Below, piece by piece: positions 55,749 through 64,000 of a DNA stretch of 64,000 nt; within the stretch, counting starts at the first letter, position 1; each line of letters starts with the position of its first letter. Source of the stretch: Rhodobacterales bacterium 32-67-9. Lineage in GTDB: Bacteria > Pseudomonadota > Alphaproteobacteria > Rhodobacterales > Rhodobacteraceae. The position numbers and the translations under genes are program-made. The notes beneath the pieces were generated by a model that had not been told where the DNA came from, made no database searches, and saw nothing but the letters and a program-made list of their open reading frames with translations. Where the stretch lies: NCBI GenBank assembly GCA_002280515.1, contig NCEA01000007.1, positions 34,250-98,249 on the forward strand, written 5' to 3'.

Positions 55749-56428
55749 TTGCGGGCGATGTCCGGGATCGTGGTCAGGTCGGGCAAAACGTGATGCGGTC
55801 GCGCCGGCAGCCGGTCCATCGGCTGGCCGGACCGGTTGACCCAGGCGGTGCGGAACCCGAAGCCCGAGGCCGCCGCCGCGTCCCAGCCGTTCGAGGAGAC
55901 GAAGAGCACCTCTTCGGCTGTGCGGCCGAACCGCGCCGCCACCAGCCGGTAGACGCGGGCATCGGGCTTGAAAACGCCGACGCTTTCGACCGAGAGCGTG
56001 TCGTCGAGGAACGCGCCGATCCCGGCCGAGGCGACCGCACCGGCCAGCATCTCGGGCGACCCGTTCGAGAGGATCGCGGTGGCCAGACCCTTCGACTTCA
56101 GCGCGGCGAGCATGGCGGGCACTTCCGGATAGGCCGGCAGCTCCCAGTAAAGCGCCAGAAGCCGCTCGCGCAGCTCCGGATCCGCGAGTCCCGCCGCCTC
56201 CAGCGCCCAGTCGAGGCCGTCCTGCGTGACCGTCCAGAAATCGGTGTGCCGGTCCATGACCGCCCGAAGCCAGGTGTATTCGAGCTGTTTTCTTCGCCAG
56301 TCCTCGGCCAGCTTCGGCCAACTCGCGGCCATTTCCTCGCGCCCCGGTTCGGCCGCGGCCAGCCGGGCGGCGGCCGCGACGTCGAACAGCGTGCCGTAGG
56401 CGTCGAAGACACAGGTCGTGATGGTCAT
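55745..56428 (-). CDS. haloacid dehalogenase type II (HAD superfamily)
   Basis: 227 residues beginning MTITTCVFDAYGTLFDV, with the nucleophile aspartate at residue 9. It also has AILSNGSPEML (HAD motif II), KPDARVY (motif III lysine) and FVSSNGWDAAAASGFGF (motif IV), the pattern of (S)-2-haloacid dehalogenases. Haloacid or a related substrate is plausible. The start at ATG 56428 gives the canonical N-terminus; the frame continues to 56476. Confidence 0.9.
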   Translation of the reverse strand: MTITTCVFDAYGTLFDVAAAARLAAAEPGREEMAASWPKLAEDWRRKQLEYTWLRAVMDRHTDFWTVTQDGLDWALEAAGLADPELRERLLALYWELPAYPEVPAMLAALKSKGLATAILSNGSPEMLAGAVASAGIGAFLDDTLSVESVGVFKPDARVYRLVAARFGRTAEEVLFVSSNGWDAAAASGFGFRTAWVNRSGQPMDRLPARPHHVLPDLTTIPDIARK

Positions 56429-56580
56429 GGGCCCTCCCGTCGATGCCAGACTGGCGCGGGTCGGGGCAGGGGGCAAGGGCGGAAATGTCGCCGGTACAAT
56501 TGCAAGGCAGCCGGACGGAAATCACGTGCGCCGCCGTCCGGCACCGCGCTAATGTGAACTACATCAGGGAGGAACGTGCC

Positions 56581-57165
56581 ATGACATCGCCGGTCGAGAG
56601 GCTAAAGGAGACGTTGGCCGCCCTCGAGGCGGAACTGGACGCCGAACTGGCCGAACGTCGGAAGGCCTGGCACTACCGGGTCGAGCGCGGACGGGTGATC
56701 TTCGACCGCGAGGTCCTGAGCCGCCACAGGGCCGCGCGCATCCGGCTCGCCGCATTCCTCGCGGGCGCCCGGCCGATGGTGATCCTCACCGCGCCGGTGA
56801 TCTACGCGCTGATCTTTCCCTTCGTTCTTCTCGATCTCTGCGTCAGCCTCTATCAGGCAATCTGCTTTCCGGTCTACCGGATCGCCAAGGTGCGCCGCGC
56901 CGACCATATCGCCTTCGACCATCAGCACCTCGCCTATCTGAACGGGTTGCAGAAGCTCAACTGCCTCTATTGCAGCTACTGCAACGGGCTCATCTCCTAC
57001 GTCCGGGAGATCGCCGGCCGGACGGAGCTGTACTGGTGCCCGATCAAGCATGCCCGCCGGCTTGCCGGCCCGCACGACCACTACCCGGACTTCGTGGATT
57101 ACGGCGACGCGGATGCCTATCACGCCAAGTCTAAACCCTTGCGCGACCGGCTGGGCGGGCGCTGA
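56581..57165 (+). CDS. hypothetical membrane protein with CxxCxxC motif
   Basis: 194 residues: an N-terminal charged helix (~5-30), two adjacent hydrophobic segments (~65-97), then a cytoplasmic C-terminal part with Cys128-x2-Cys131-x2-Cys134 (LNCLYCSYCNGL) and Cys153 (YWCPIKHARR), plus several His residues (DHIAFDHQHLAYL). The cysteines could bind zinc or an iron-sulfur cluster. No family is recognised. A GGGAGGAA site precedes ATG 56581. The gene is divergent from the dehalogenase operon. Confidence 0.8.
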   Translation: MTSPVERLKETLAALEAELDAELAERRKAWHYRVERGRVIFDREVLSRHRAARIRLAAFLAGARPMVILTAPVIYALIFPFVLLDLCVSLYQAICFPVYRIAKVRRADHIAFDHQHLAYLNGLQKLNCLYCSYCNGLISYVREIAGRTELYWCPIKHARRLAGPHDHYPDFVDYGDADAYHAKSKPLRDRLGGR

Positions 57166-57248
57166 TCGGTCGGACCTCGCGGATCCGAACCGTGTCCGCC
57201 TTGGACGGAGGGAGCTTTCCGCAGTGAATCGGGACGCGTCCCGCCTTA

Positions 57249-57292
57249 ATCTTGCCGGAAATATCCCGGGGGTCCGGGGGCAGCGCCCCCGG
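57249..57292. repeat. palindromic intergenic repeat, copy 2
   Basis: ATCTTGCCGGAAATA followed by a link and the hairpin CCGGGGGC-AGC-GCCCCCGG (57274-57292). It matches the element at 24647-24687. It lies between the stop of the CxxCxxC gene (57165) and the stop of the convergent fabI (57300), and probably terminates transcription. Confidence 0.75.
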
Positions 57293-57299
57293 CCTCGCC

Positions 57300-58088
57300 T
57301 CAAAGGTTTTCCGGCTGAGGCATGCCGAGGACGTGGAAGCCGCCGTCGACGCGGATGATCTCCCCCGTCGTGCAGGCGCCATAGTCCGAGCAGAGATAGA
57401 CCGCCGTGCCGCCGATCGTCTCGAGCGTCGCGTTGGCGCGCATCGGCGCGTTGGCCTCGGTATGGCGGAAGGTGGCGCGGGCGCCACCGATGGCGGCACC
57501 GGCGAGGGTCTTCATCGGACCGGGAGAGATCGCGTTGACGCGGACTTTCTGCGGGCCGAGATCGTTGGCAAGATAGCGCGTGGCGCTTTCGAGCGCGGCC
57601 TTCGCTACCCCCATCACGTTGTAGTTCGGCGTCACCCGATTCGACCCGGCATAGGTCAGGGTGATGAGGCTTCCACCATCCGGCATCAACTCGGAGGCGC
57701 GCCGCGCCACGTCGATGAAGGAAAAGCAGGAGATCGAGAGCGAGGTCTTGAAGTTCTCGCGGCTGGTATTGATGAACCGACCGGTGAGTTCGGTCTTGTC
57801 GGAATACGCGATGGCGTGGATCAGGAAGTCGAGGCTGCCCCAGCGATCCTTCAGCGTGGCGAAACAGGCGTCGAGGCTGGTGTCATCGGTGACATCGACA
57901 TCGACGAGCAGGGTCGATCCGACCGAGGCCGCGAGTGGCTCGACCCGCTTTCCAAACGCCTCGCCCTGGTAGGAAAAGGCAAGTTCGGCGCCTTCGGCCG
58001 CAAGTGCTGCCGCAATGCCCCAGGCGATGGAACGTTCGTTCGCGACGCCCATGACGAGCCCGCGCTTTCCTCGCATCAGTTCGGCCAT
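57300..58088 (-). CDS. fabI: enoyl-[acyl-carrier-protein] reductase (NADH), FabI type
   Basis: 262 residues. The SDR active site Tyr146, Tyr156 and Lys163 (YAGSNRVTPNYNVMGVAK) has the spacing of E. coli FabI, and the N-terminal GVANERSIAWGIA (~14-26) binds NADH. It makes the final reduction of each elongation cycle. It follows fabB by 6 bases and closes the fabA-fabB-fabI operon. Confidence 0.96.
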   Translation of the reverse strand: MAELMRGKRGLVMGVANERSIAWGIAAALAAEGAELAFSYQGEAFGKRVEPLAASVGSTLLVDVDVTDDTSLDACFATLKDRWGSLDFLIHAIAYSDKTELTGRFINTSRENFKTSLSISCFSFIDVARRASELMPDGGSLITLTYAGSNRVTPNYNVMGVAKAALESATRYLANDLGPQKVRVNAISPGPMKTLAGAAIGGARATFRHTEANAPMRANATLETIGGTAVYLCSDYGACTTGEIIRVDGGFHVLGMPQPENL

Positions 58089-58094
58089 GTGAGC

Positions 58095-59324
58095 TTACCC
58101 CAGGTATTTGCTCATCAGGAGCGTGGCATTGGTCCCGCCGAAGCCGAAGCTGTTGGAGAGGACGGAATCGAGGTCCACCCCCTCGCGGTAGGTGGTCGCG
58201 ATCTCTTCCGGCTTCAGTTCGGGGTCGAGTTCGGTCACGTTCGCCGAGGCGGTGATGAACCTGCCGTTCAGCATCAGGAGCGAATAGATCGCCTCGTGCA
58301 CGCCGGTGGCGCCGAGCGAGTGGCCGGTCAGCGACTTGGTCGACGAGATCGGCGGCACCTTGCCCTCGCCGAAGACCCGGCGGATCGCCTTCACTTCGGT
58401 CACGTCTCCGGCCGGCGTCGATGTGCCGTGTGCGTTGATGTAGTCGACCTTGCGGCCTTCGGGCAGCGTCGCCATAGCCAGCCGCATCGAGCGTTCGCCG
58501 CCCTCGCCGGAGGGCGCCACCATGTCGTGGCCGTCCGAGGTCGCGCCGTAGCCCGTCACCTCGGCATAGATCTTGGCACCGCGCGCCTTGGCGTGCTCCA
58601 GTTCCTCCAGCACGACCACCCCGCCGCCCCCGGCGATGACGAAACCGTCGCGGGTCGCGTCAAAGGCGCGCGATGCCTTGTCCGGCGTGTCGTTGTATTT
58701 CGACGACATCGCGCCCATCGCGTCGAAGAGGCACGACAGGGTCCAGTCCAGTTCCTCGCCGCCGCCGGCGAAGACGATGTCCTGCTTGCCCATCTGGATC
58801 AGTTCGGTGCCATTGCCGATGCAATGGGCGCTGGTCGAGCAGGCCGAGGTGATCGAGTAGTTCACGCCCTTGATCTTGAACGGTGTCGCGAGGCAGGCGG
58901 AGTTCGTGGACGACATGCAGCGTGTCACCATGAACGGCCCCATCCGCTTCGGGGCGCCCTTGTTGATGACCGTGTCGAAGGCCAGGAAGAAGTTCGAGGT
59001 GGAAGGTCCGCCCGAGCCCATGATCAGGCCGGAGCGTTCGTTCGAGACGTCGCTTTCCTCAAGCCCGCTGTCGGCGACCGCCTGCTCCATGGCGAGGAAG
59101 TTGTACGCGGCACCCGGCCCCATGAAGCGCAGGTTTCGCTTGTCGATATGATCCTCGAGCACGATGTTGGGCTGGCCCTTCACCTGGCTGCGAAAGCCGT
59201 GCTCGGCGTAGTCCGGGGCGAAGACGATGCCGGATTTCCCGGCGCGCAGGCTTGCTTCGACCTCGGCCGCGGTGTTGCCGATGGGCGAGATGATCCCGAT
59301 CCCGGTGATGACGACGCGGCGCAT
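58095..59324 (-). CDS. fabB: 3-oxoacyl-[acyl-carrier-protein] synthase I
   Basis: 409 residues. The nucleophile is Cys162 in [11 protein letters not shown]; the two histidines lie in [12 protein letters not shown] and [11 protein letters not shown]. It elongates unsaturated acyl-ACP and, with FabA, sustains unsaturated fatty acid synthesis. It is 22 bases downstream of fabA. Confidence 0.96.
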   Translation of the reverse strand: MRRVVITGIGIISPIGNTAAEVEASLRAGKSGIVFAPDYAEHGFRSQVKGQPNIVLEDHIDKRNLRFMGPGAAYNFLAMEQAVADSGLEESDVSNERSGLIMGSGGPSTSNFFLAFDTVINKGAPKRMGPFMVTRCMSSTNSACLATPFKIKGVNYSITSACSTSAHCIGNGTELIQMGKQDIVFAGGGEELDWTLSCLFDAMGAMSSKYNDTPDKASRAFDATRDGFVIAGGGGVVVLEELEHAKARGAKIYAEVTGYGATSDGHDMVAPSGEGGERSMRLAMATLPEGRKVDYINAHGTSTPAGDVTEVKAIRRVFGEGKVPPISSTKSLTGHSLGATGVHEAIYSLLMLNGRFITASANVTELDPELKPEEIATTYREGVDLDSVLSNSFGFGGTNATLLMSKYLG

Positions 59325-59346
59325 GGGCGCTCTCCTTCCTTCAGGG

Positions 59347-59856
59347 TCAGCTCGCCGAGAGCGCGACCTTCATGTCCTTGACCAGATAGATGGTCTCGCC
59401 GTCCGCTTCAACGCGTCCGTCAGCAACACCCATGGTCAGGCGGCGGGTCTGCACGGCCTTGGTGAAGTCGACGTGATAGGTCAGCATCCTGCGATCGGGC
59501 CGCACCATGCCCGTCAGCTTGACCTCGCCCACACCGAGCGCGTAGCCGCGCCCTTCCCAGCCGCGCCAGCCGAGGTTGAACCCGGTCAACTGCCAGAGCC
59601 CGTCGAGCCCGAGGCAGCCGGGCATGATCGGGTTGCCGGGAAAATGGCACGCGAAGAACCACAGGTCCGGTCGAATGTCGAACTCGGCAACCACATGGCC
59701 CTTGCCATGCGCGCCGCCATCGCCGGAAATGTCGGTGATCCGGTCCATCATCAGCATCGGTGGCTCAGGCAACTGTGCATTGCCGGGGCCGAAGAGCTCG
59801 CCCCGCGCACATTTCAGGAGATCATCCCTGTCAAAACTTGTCGGAAAACTCGTCAT
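59347..59856 (-). CDS. fabA: 3-hydroxydecanoyl-[acyl-carrier-protein] dehydratase/isomerase
   Basis: 169 residues. His71 in [15 protein letters not shown] and Asp85 in LGLDG form the active site, aligned with E. coli His70/Asp84. It introduces the double bond at the C10 stage. The start at ATG 59856 is preferred because a GGGGA site lies at proper distance and it fits the family length; ATG 59877 would add seven residues. Confidence 0.95.
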   Translation of the reverse strand: MTSFPTSFDRDDLLKCARGELFGPGNAQLPEPPMLMMDRITDISGDGGAHGKGHVVAEFDIRPDLWFFACHFPGNPIMPGCLGLDGLWQLTGFNLGWRGWEGRGYALGVGEVKLTGMVRPDRRMLTYHVDFTKAVQTRRLTMGVADGRVEADGETIYLVKDMKVALSAS

Positions 59857-59956
59857 ACCGCCCGTCCCCTTCGGCATTCTTGTCTACTTTCCCTCTATCA
59901 CCCGGCTCCATATCAGGGCAAGGGCGCAGCCCCGGGGCATTCCTTGGGATAACGGA

Positions 59957-59986
59957 TTGAAATCTGCCCATTTCGGGGGCTATATA
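59957..59986 (+). promoter_or_regulatory. sigma-70-type promoter for irr
   Basis: -35 TTGAAA (59957-59962), an 18-base spacer and -10 TATATA (59981-59986), 32 bases upstream of the irr start. The region is unusually AT-rich for this genome (TATATAT). Confidence 0.55.
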
Positions 59987-60017
59987 TCCTACCGCAAAGG
60001 CAAAAGGGGCCGAGGGC

Positions 60018-60449
60018 GTGACGGACACGGATACCGGGATCGTGGCGGACGGACGCGCGACGCGCTGGCTGGCGCAGGCCGGGCTGCGGCCGACGCGCCA
60101 GCGGGTCGTGCTGGCGGACCTTCTGGTCGGCGACGGACAGGACCGCCATGTGACGGCCGAAAGCCTTCATGCGGCCGCGAGCGCTTGCGGAGAGCCGGTG
60201 TCGCTGGCGACCGTCTACAATACCTTGCGCGCCTTCTGCGAGGCCGGCCTGATCAACGAAATCTCCGTCGACGGGTCGCGGAGCTACTTCGACACCCGGC
60301 TCGACGACCACCCGCATTTCTTCTGGGAGGCGGAGGGGCGGCTTGTCGACGCGCCGGCGGAAGACCTTAAGATCGCGCGCCTGCCGGCCCTGCCCGACGG
60401 GGCGGAACTGGCCCGGGTGGATGTGGTGATCCGGCTCAGGAAATCCTGA
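60018..60449 (+). CDS. irr: Fur-family iron response regulator Irr
   Basis: 143 residues. A winged-helix domain with LRPTRQRVVLADLL (~23-36) and ATVYNTLRAF recognition helix (~59-68) is followed by a metal/heme region with DDHPHFFWE (~95-103). The fabA-fabB neighbourhood and the HPHFFWE form match Irr of alphaproteobacteria, which represses or activates iron genes in response to heme. The start is GTG 60018, with a GAGGG site. It is divergent from fabA. Confidence 0.93.
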   Translation: MTDTDTGIVADGRATRWLAQAGLRPTRQRVVLADLLVGDGQDRHVTAESLHAAASACGEPVSLATVYNTLRAFCEAGLINEISVDGSRSYFDTRLDDHPHFFWEAEGRLVDAPAEDLKIARLPALPDGAELARVDVVIRLRKS

Positions 60450-60762
60450 CACAGCACGATCTTGCCGGCCTGGACGCCGGCAATCAGCAGCATCTTGCGC
60501 CCTCGCGGGCCGCGACAGGACCGCCGTCGCGCAATGCCGGCGGGATGCGGCCGACTTTTTCGCAATGTATACAGTGTGTTGCCTCGCTATTGCAACAACG
60601 TGACGCCGATTCCAGCAGACGATCGCCCAATTGGCTCGGGTCTCGGCGGCGCTGTCGCACCATCCCCATGCGGCACATATATTCTGACTTGTGAGAGGCC
60701 CGGCTTGCGTGGCCGGATCATCGGCGCCACCGGGTCCGGATGGAAACCTTGGAGGTGAGAAA
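60450..60762. other. intergenic region irr / SH3-DUF1236 gene (313 bases)
   Basis: No gene is supported. A hairpin TTGCCGGC/GCCGGCAA (60462-60483) after irr may end transcription, although no T-run follows. TGTATACA (60566-60573) is a perfect palindrome of the type bound by GntR-family regulators. A TATATT sequence near 60677 could be the -10 region for the next gene. Confidence 0.5.
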
Positions 60763-61416
60763 ATGTTCAGATCGTTAGTGTTGGCGACGGGCCTGTTTGG
60801 CGCGCTGAGCGCGGGTCAGGCATTGGCCCACAATGAGGCAATGGCGACGTCCGATCTCTTCCTGCGCGCTGGGCCGGGGCCGGCCTATGCCGCGTTGGGC
60901 GTGATACCGATGAACGAAACCGTCTCGATCGATCACTGCGATGCGGTCGGCAACTGGTGCCAGGTCGTGTTCGACGGACAGATCGGCTGGGCCTATGGCG
61001 GCTATCTGGCAAACATTGCCGATGACCATGTCGTCATGGTGGCGCCGCAACTGCCGCGACAACGGGTGACGACGGTGGTCACGGAAGATACGCGGACTCG
61101 CTCGGCCGTTGTGGTTGGCGGGATGGGGGCGCTTGCCGGCGCGCTCGCCGGCGGTCCGGCCGGCGCGGCGATCGGGCTGATCGGGGGCGCCGCCACGGGT
61201 GGGATCGCCGACCCCGGCCCGAAGGTGACGACCTATGTCGTCGAGAATCCGGTCGAGCCTGTCTACCTGGAAGGCGAGATCGTTCCGGGCGCCCGGGTTC
61301 CTGACGCGGTCAGGCTCTATCCGGTGCCGCAAAGCCCGTATCAATACGCCTATATCAACGGCGCGCCGGTGCTGGTGGTTCCGAACGATCGGCAGGTCGT
61401 GCAGGTGTTGCCGTAA
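60763..61416 (+). CDS. secreted SH3-domain / DUF1236 protein
   Basis: 217 residues. A signal peptide ends at ALA (residue 22). A bacterial SH3-type domain follows (~25-85, with DLFLRAGPGPAYAALGVIP and NWCQVVFDGQIGWAYGGYL). A glycine-rich segment (~115-148, GGMGALAGALAGGPAG) follows, and the C-terminal DUF1236 part ends NDRQVVQVLP. It probably binds the cell wall or periplasmic surfaces. A very strong TTGGAGGTGAGAAA site precedes the ATG. Confidence 0.82.
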   Translation: MFRSLVLATGLFGALSAGQALAHNEAMATSDLFLRAGPGPAYAALGVIPMNETVSIDHCDAVGNWCQVVFDGQIGWAYGGYLANIADDHVVMVAPQLPRQRVTTVVTEDTRTRSAVVVGGMGALAGALAGGPAGAAIGLIGGAATGGIADPGPKVTTYVVENPVEPVYLEGEIVPGARVPDAVRLYPVPQSPYQYAYINGAPVLVVPNDRQVVQVLP

Positions 61417-61439
61417 CTCCCACAGGTGGGACGAATGAC

Positions 61440-61466
61440 GCGGCGGCCCCGTTCAGGGGCCGCCGC
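61440..61466. terminator. stem-loop terminator between convergent genes
   Basis: 11-bp perfect stem GCGGCGGCCCC / GGGGCCGCCGC with a GTTCA loop, 23 bases after the stop of the SH3 gene and 16 before the stop of the convergent gene. No clear T-run on either strand. Confidence 0.75.
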
Positions 61467-61482
61467 ACAGATGTTGGCGGCC

Positions 61483-62355
61483 TCAGAACCACTGCCCCGG
61501 TTCCATCAGCCCGAGGTCCATCAGCTGCTGCGAGTGCCAGTCGAACTTCGCCGAATTGTGCCAGGTGAAGCCGCGAATATCGAACTTCGATCCGGGATTG
61601 GTCGTCAGCGCCTTCGCCGTGCGGAATGACGCGATCGTCGCCGTCAGGTTGTGGTGCCAAGGGCAGGCGTAAGTGTTGTACTCCTCGATGTTGAAGCCGT
61701 GATCGGCGCCGAGCTTCAGCCCCGACTGGGCGCGGAAAAGGGCGATCCGGTCGATCTTGCGCCGCGCCTTCGGGACGTGCTCCTCGAACCGCCAGCGCAG
61801 GCCGCCGAAAAAGTCGAGCTGACGCTCCTTCGGGTGGTTGTGGTTCGCGGGATCAGGCCGCGCCAGCGCGTAATAGCCGGACCGGTCGAGCATCGCCGCG
61901 TCGAGGCTGACGGCGTTCGGCGCGCACCCGAGGTCGGCCGCGTAGAGGTCGACCACGTAGGTCAGCATCGCGTCGCGGCGTTCCTCGGTGTGGAAGGTCA
62001 GCATCTCGCCGATGCTGCGCGTCTCGCAGAACGGGAAGAAGAGGTATTCGGCGTTGTAGCAGTAGTAGAACCAGGTGGTCGGCGGCGCGGCCGCGATCAG
62101 CGCGTTGACGGCCGTCTCCAGCGCCTTCGCCCCGTGCGTGTCGTAGCGCACCCAGTGTGCCGCAGCCTCGGCTTCGGTCGGGACGTCGATCGCCTCGGGC
62201 AGAAAGACCACCACCTCGTGGAAGCCTGCCGCCGCGTGATGGGTCACGGTCGAGGCGATCTCCACCGGGTCCTCGGCGAAGATGAGCGCGACCGGTCCCT
62301 TGGCCAGCAACCCCTTGGCGCTGGCGAGGAGGTCGTCGAGCGAGGCGAAGATCAT
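61483..62355 (-). CDS. glycosyltransferase family 2-like / conserved hypothetical protein
   Basis: 290 residues, soluble. The middle contains TTWFYYCYNAEYLFFPFCE (~84-102), followed by MLTFHTEERRDAML and a late HNHPKERQLDFFGGLRWRFE (~163-182), a pattern seen in family-2-like glycosyltransferase relatives annotated next to miaB in Rhodobacterales. The DxD metal motif is not obvious (NAEYL occupies the place). Function is unproven. The start at ATG 62355 is preferred over the open frame to 62595, which overlaps miaB. Confidence 0.6.
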   Translation of the reverse strand: MIFASLDDLLASAKGLLAKGPVALIFAEDPVEIASTVTHHAAAGFHEVVVFLPEAIDVPTEAEAAAHWVRYDTHGAKALETAVNALIAAAPPTTWFYYCYNAEYLFFPFCETRSIGEMLTFHTEERRDAMLTYVVDLYAADLGCAPNAVSLDAAMLDRSGYYALARPDPANHNHPKERQLDFFGGLRWRFEEHVPKARRKIDRIALFRAQSGLKLGADHGFNIEEYNTYACPWHHNLTATIASFRTAKALTTNPGSKFDIRGFTWHNSAKFDWHSQQLMDLGLMEPGQWF

Positions 62356-62588
62356 GCGGCGGAACCCTGACTCTCGTACCGTGGTGACGGCGCCAGACTC
62401 GGATATGCCGGCACGGAATGCAATCCTTCCTGGCAGCAGCAGCCGGCGGTCCGGATGTCCGCCGAGTTCGAAGAGCGGCCCTGTGCAGCCCCCGCGATCC
62501 CCCCCGACCCGCCGCGTGCCGCCTGGGCGGTTGTCGGCGGGGCGCGAATGGGTGTAGGAAACCCCGCGCAACCTCTGGAACGTCCCTC

Positions 62589-63917
62589 GTGCCAAAGAAG
62601 CTCTACATCAAGACCTATGGCTGTCAGATGAACGTCTATGACAGCGAGCGCATGGCCGAGGCCATGGGCGCCGAGGGCTATGTCGCGACCGACACGGTCG
62701 AGGATGCGGACATGGTGCTTCTGAACACCTGCCACATCCGCGAGAAGGCGAGCGAGAAGCTCTATTCCGACCTTGGCCGGCTCCGGCCGCTGAAGGCCGG
62801 CAAGCCCGATCTGAAGATCGGCGTCGCGGGCTGCGTCGCGCAGGCCGAGGGGGCGGAGATCCTGCGCCGCATGCCGCTCGTCGATCTCGTCGTCGGCCCG
62901 CAAAGCTATCACCGCCTGCCGGCGATGGCGAAGGCCGCCGAGGCCGGGGAAAAGACCGTCGATACCGACTTCCCCGAAGAGGACAAGTTCGATCATCTGC
63001 CCGACCGCCCGACCGCGTCGGCGCGCCCGACCGCCTTCCTGACGGTGCAGGAAGGCTGCGACAAGTTCTGCGCCTTCTGCGTCGTGCCCTACACGCGCGG
63101 CGCCGAGGTCAGCCGCCCAGCGGATCGGATCATGGCCGAGGCGCGGGGACTGGTGGAGAAGGGCGTGCGGGAAATCACGCTGCTGGGCCAGAACGTCAAC
63201 GCCTATCACGGTGCGGGCCCCGGTTCGGACGGCGGCGGCGACTGGACGCTCGCCCGCCTCGTCCGGGCGCTGGCGAAGGTCGATGGGCTGGAGCGCATCC
63301 GTTACACGACCTCGCACCCGAACGACATGGGCGACGACCTGATCGCCGCGCATGGTGAGGAGCCGAAGCTGATGCCCTATCTGCATCTGCCGGTGCAGTC
63401 GGGGTCGGACCGCATCCTGAAGGCGATGGCGCGCAAGCACACCGCCGACACCTACCTGCGGCTGATCGAGAAGATCCGTGCCGCCCGGCCCGACATGATG
63501 ATGTCCGGCGATTTCATCGTCGGCTTCCCAGGCGAGACGGATGCCGATTTCGACGCGACAATGGAGCTGATCCGCGCGGTCGATTACGGCATGGCCTATT
63601 CGTTCAAGTATTCCGCCCGTCCCGGCACTCCGGCGGCGGAAAAGACCCCGGTCCCGGCCGAGGTCGCCGATGCGCGGCTTCAAGCGCTTCAGGCGCTGAT
63701 CACCGAACAGCAGCGCGCGGCGCAAAGGGCGATGGTCGGGCGCGAGGTCTCGGTCCTGTTCGAAAAGCCGGGGCGCCTGCCGGGCCAGATGGTCGGCAAG
63801 TCGGACTATCTCCACGCGGTCCATGTCAGGACCGACGCCCGGCCCGGAGACATCGCGAAGGTGAGAATCACCGGCTCCGCCCCGAACTCTCTCGCCGGCG
63901 AAATCGCGACGAAGTAG
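62589..63917 (+). CDS. miaB: tRNA-2-methylthio-N6-dimethylallyladenosine synthase
   Basis: 442 residues. The UPF0004 domain begins [19 protein letters not shown]; the radical-SAM cluster is [17 protein letters not shown] with C-x3-C-x2-C, and a TRAM domain is at the C-terminus. It methylthiolates i6A37 of tRNAs. The start is GTG 62589. It is divergent from the GT-like gene. Confidence 0.96.
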   Translation: MPKKLYIKTYGCQMNVYDSERMAEAMGAEGYVATDTVEDADMVLLNTCHIREKASEKLYSDLGRLRPLKAGKPDLKIGVAGCVAQAEGAEILRRMPLVDLVVGPQSYHRLPAMAKAAEAGEKTVDTDFPEEDKFDHLPDRPTASARPTAFLTVQEGCDKFCAFCVVPYTRGAEVSRPADRIMAEARGLVEKGVREITLLGQNVNAYHGAGPGSDGGGDWTLARLVRALAKVDGLERIRYTTSHPNDMGDDLIAAHGEEPKLMPYLHLPVQSGSDRILKAMARKHTADTYLRLIEKIRAARPDMMMSGDFIVGFPGETDADFDATMELIRAVDYGMAYSFKYSARPGTPAAEKTPVPAEVADARLQALQALITEQQRAAQRAMVGREVSVLFEKPGRLPGQMVGKSDYLHAVHVRTDARPGDIAKVRITGSAPNSLAGEIATK

Positions 63918-63986
63918 GGCGCGCCACCGCGACTCGCGCGGGTGACTGTTGCGGGTTTAGGTCCAGGTTCGGGGGAGGCGGCATTT

Positions 63987-64000
63987 ATGTTGCCGCACTG
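63987..64000 (+). CDS. possible start of the next gene, cut by window end
   Basis: ATG at 63987 is preceded by GGGGGAGG at 8-base spacing, and the first codons read MLPH before the window ends. A hairpin GCGGCA/TGCCGC (63978-63996) overlaps this start. Too short to identify. Confidence 0.3.

Overview
This window is a chromosomal segment of a high-GC alphaproteobacterium, most likely a member of the Rhodobacterales (Rhodobacteraceae/Paracoccaceae group). The basis is the gene order irr <-> fabA-fabB-fabI, rsmB-heparinase II/III-purH-lspA-DUF3035-M16-M16, and rsfS-rlmH-gpmI-envC-ctpA-rppH, together with the 41-residue zinc-free L36 protein and GC-rich codon use. No rRNA, CRISPR array, insertion sequence, integrase or prophage gene was seen, and most genes are core housekeeping genes.

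Layout. 1-8325: a branched-chain-amino-acid-type (Liv) ABC transporter operon bracketed by two adenylate-forming acyl-CoA ligases. Four small ORFs sit inside it, all coupled by start/stop overlaps. 8355-10340: a secreted caspase-fold protein with no catalytic cysteine, then rpmJ and tRNA-Val(GAC) on the minus strand. 10493-15195: N-formylglutamate amidohydrolase, dinB and pnp. 15278-18426: a small glycan/unknown cluster (GT-like, unknown, GT25, methyltransferase). 18603-24641: 1-Cys peroxiredoxin, then aldehyde dehydrogenase, an MttB-family methyltransferase and a trimethylamine-dehydrogenase-like iron-sulfur flavoprotein, probably for a methylated amine. 24697-27948: truB, a phosphodiester glycosidase-like gene, rbfA, dapB and a DUF1674 succinate dehydrogenase assembly factor. 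28019-36571: rsmB, heparinase II/III, purH, lspA, a lipoprotein and an M16 peptidase pair. 36689-42473: mutL-rmuC, an SPFH/NfeD membrane pair, a NUDIX hydrolase, an orphan membrane protein and a frameshifted carboxypeptidase-regulatory-like gene. 42510-47956 (minus): a six-gene operon for ribosome silencing, rRNA methylation, glycolysis, septal peptidoglycan control and RNA decapping. 48152-51768: an MscS channel and leuCD. 52046-57165: membrane protein, EEP-family protein, a translationally coupled dehydratase/hydrolase/dehalogenase set and a CxxCxxC membrane protein. 57300-60449: fabI-fabB-fabA divergent from irr. 60763-63917: SH3/DUF1236 secreted protein, GT-like protein and miaB.

How the genes work together. 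The first block imports and CoA-activates a carboxylic acid, probably aromatic or fatty. The 19.4-24.6 kb block looks like demethylation or oxidation of a quaternary or tertiary amine, with aldehyde clean-up. The fab/irr block is unsaturated fatty acid synthesis beside an iron regulator. Non-coding signals that stand out are tandem hairpins between the binding protein and livF, hairpins in the pnp leader, several stem-loop terminators, and one palindromic repeat present at two convergent gene junctions (24647-24687 and 57249-57292).
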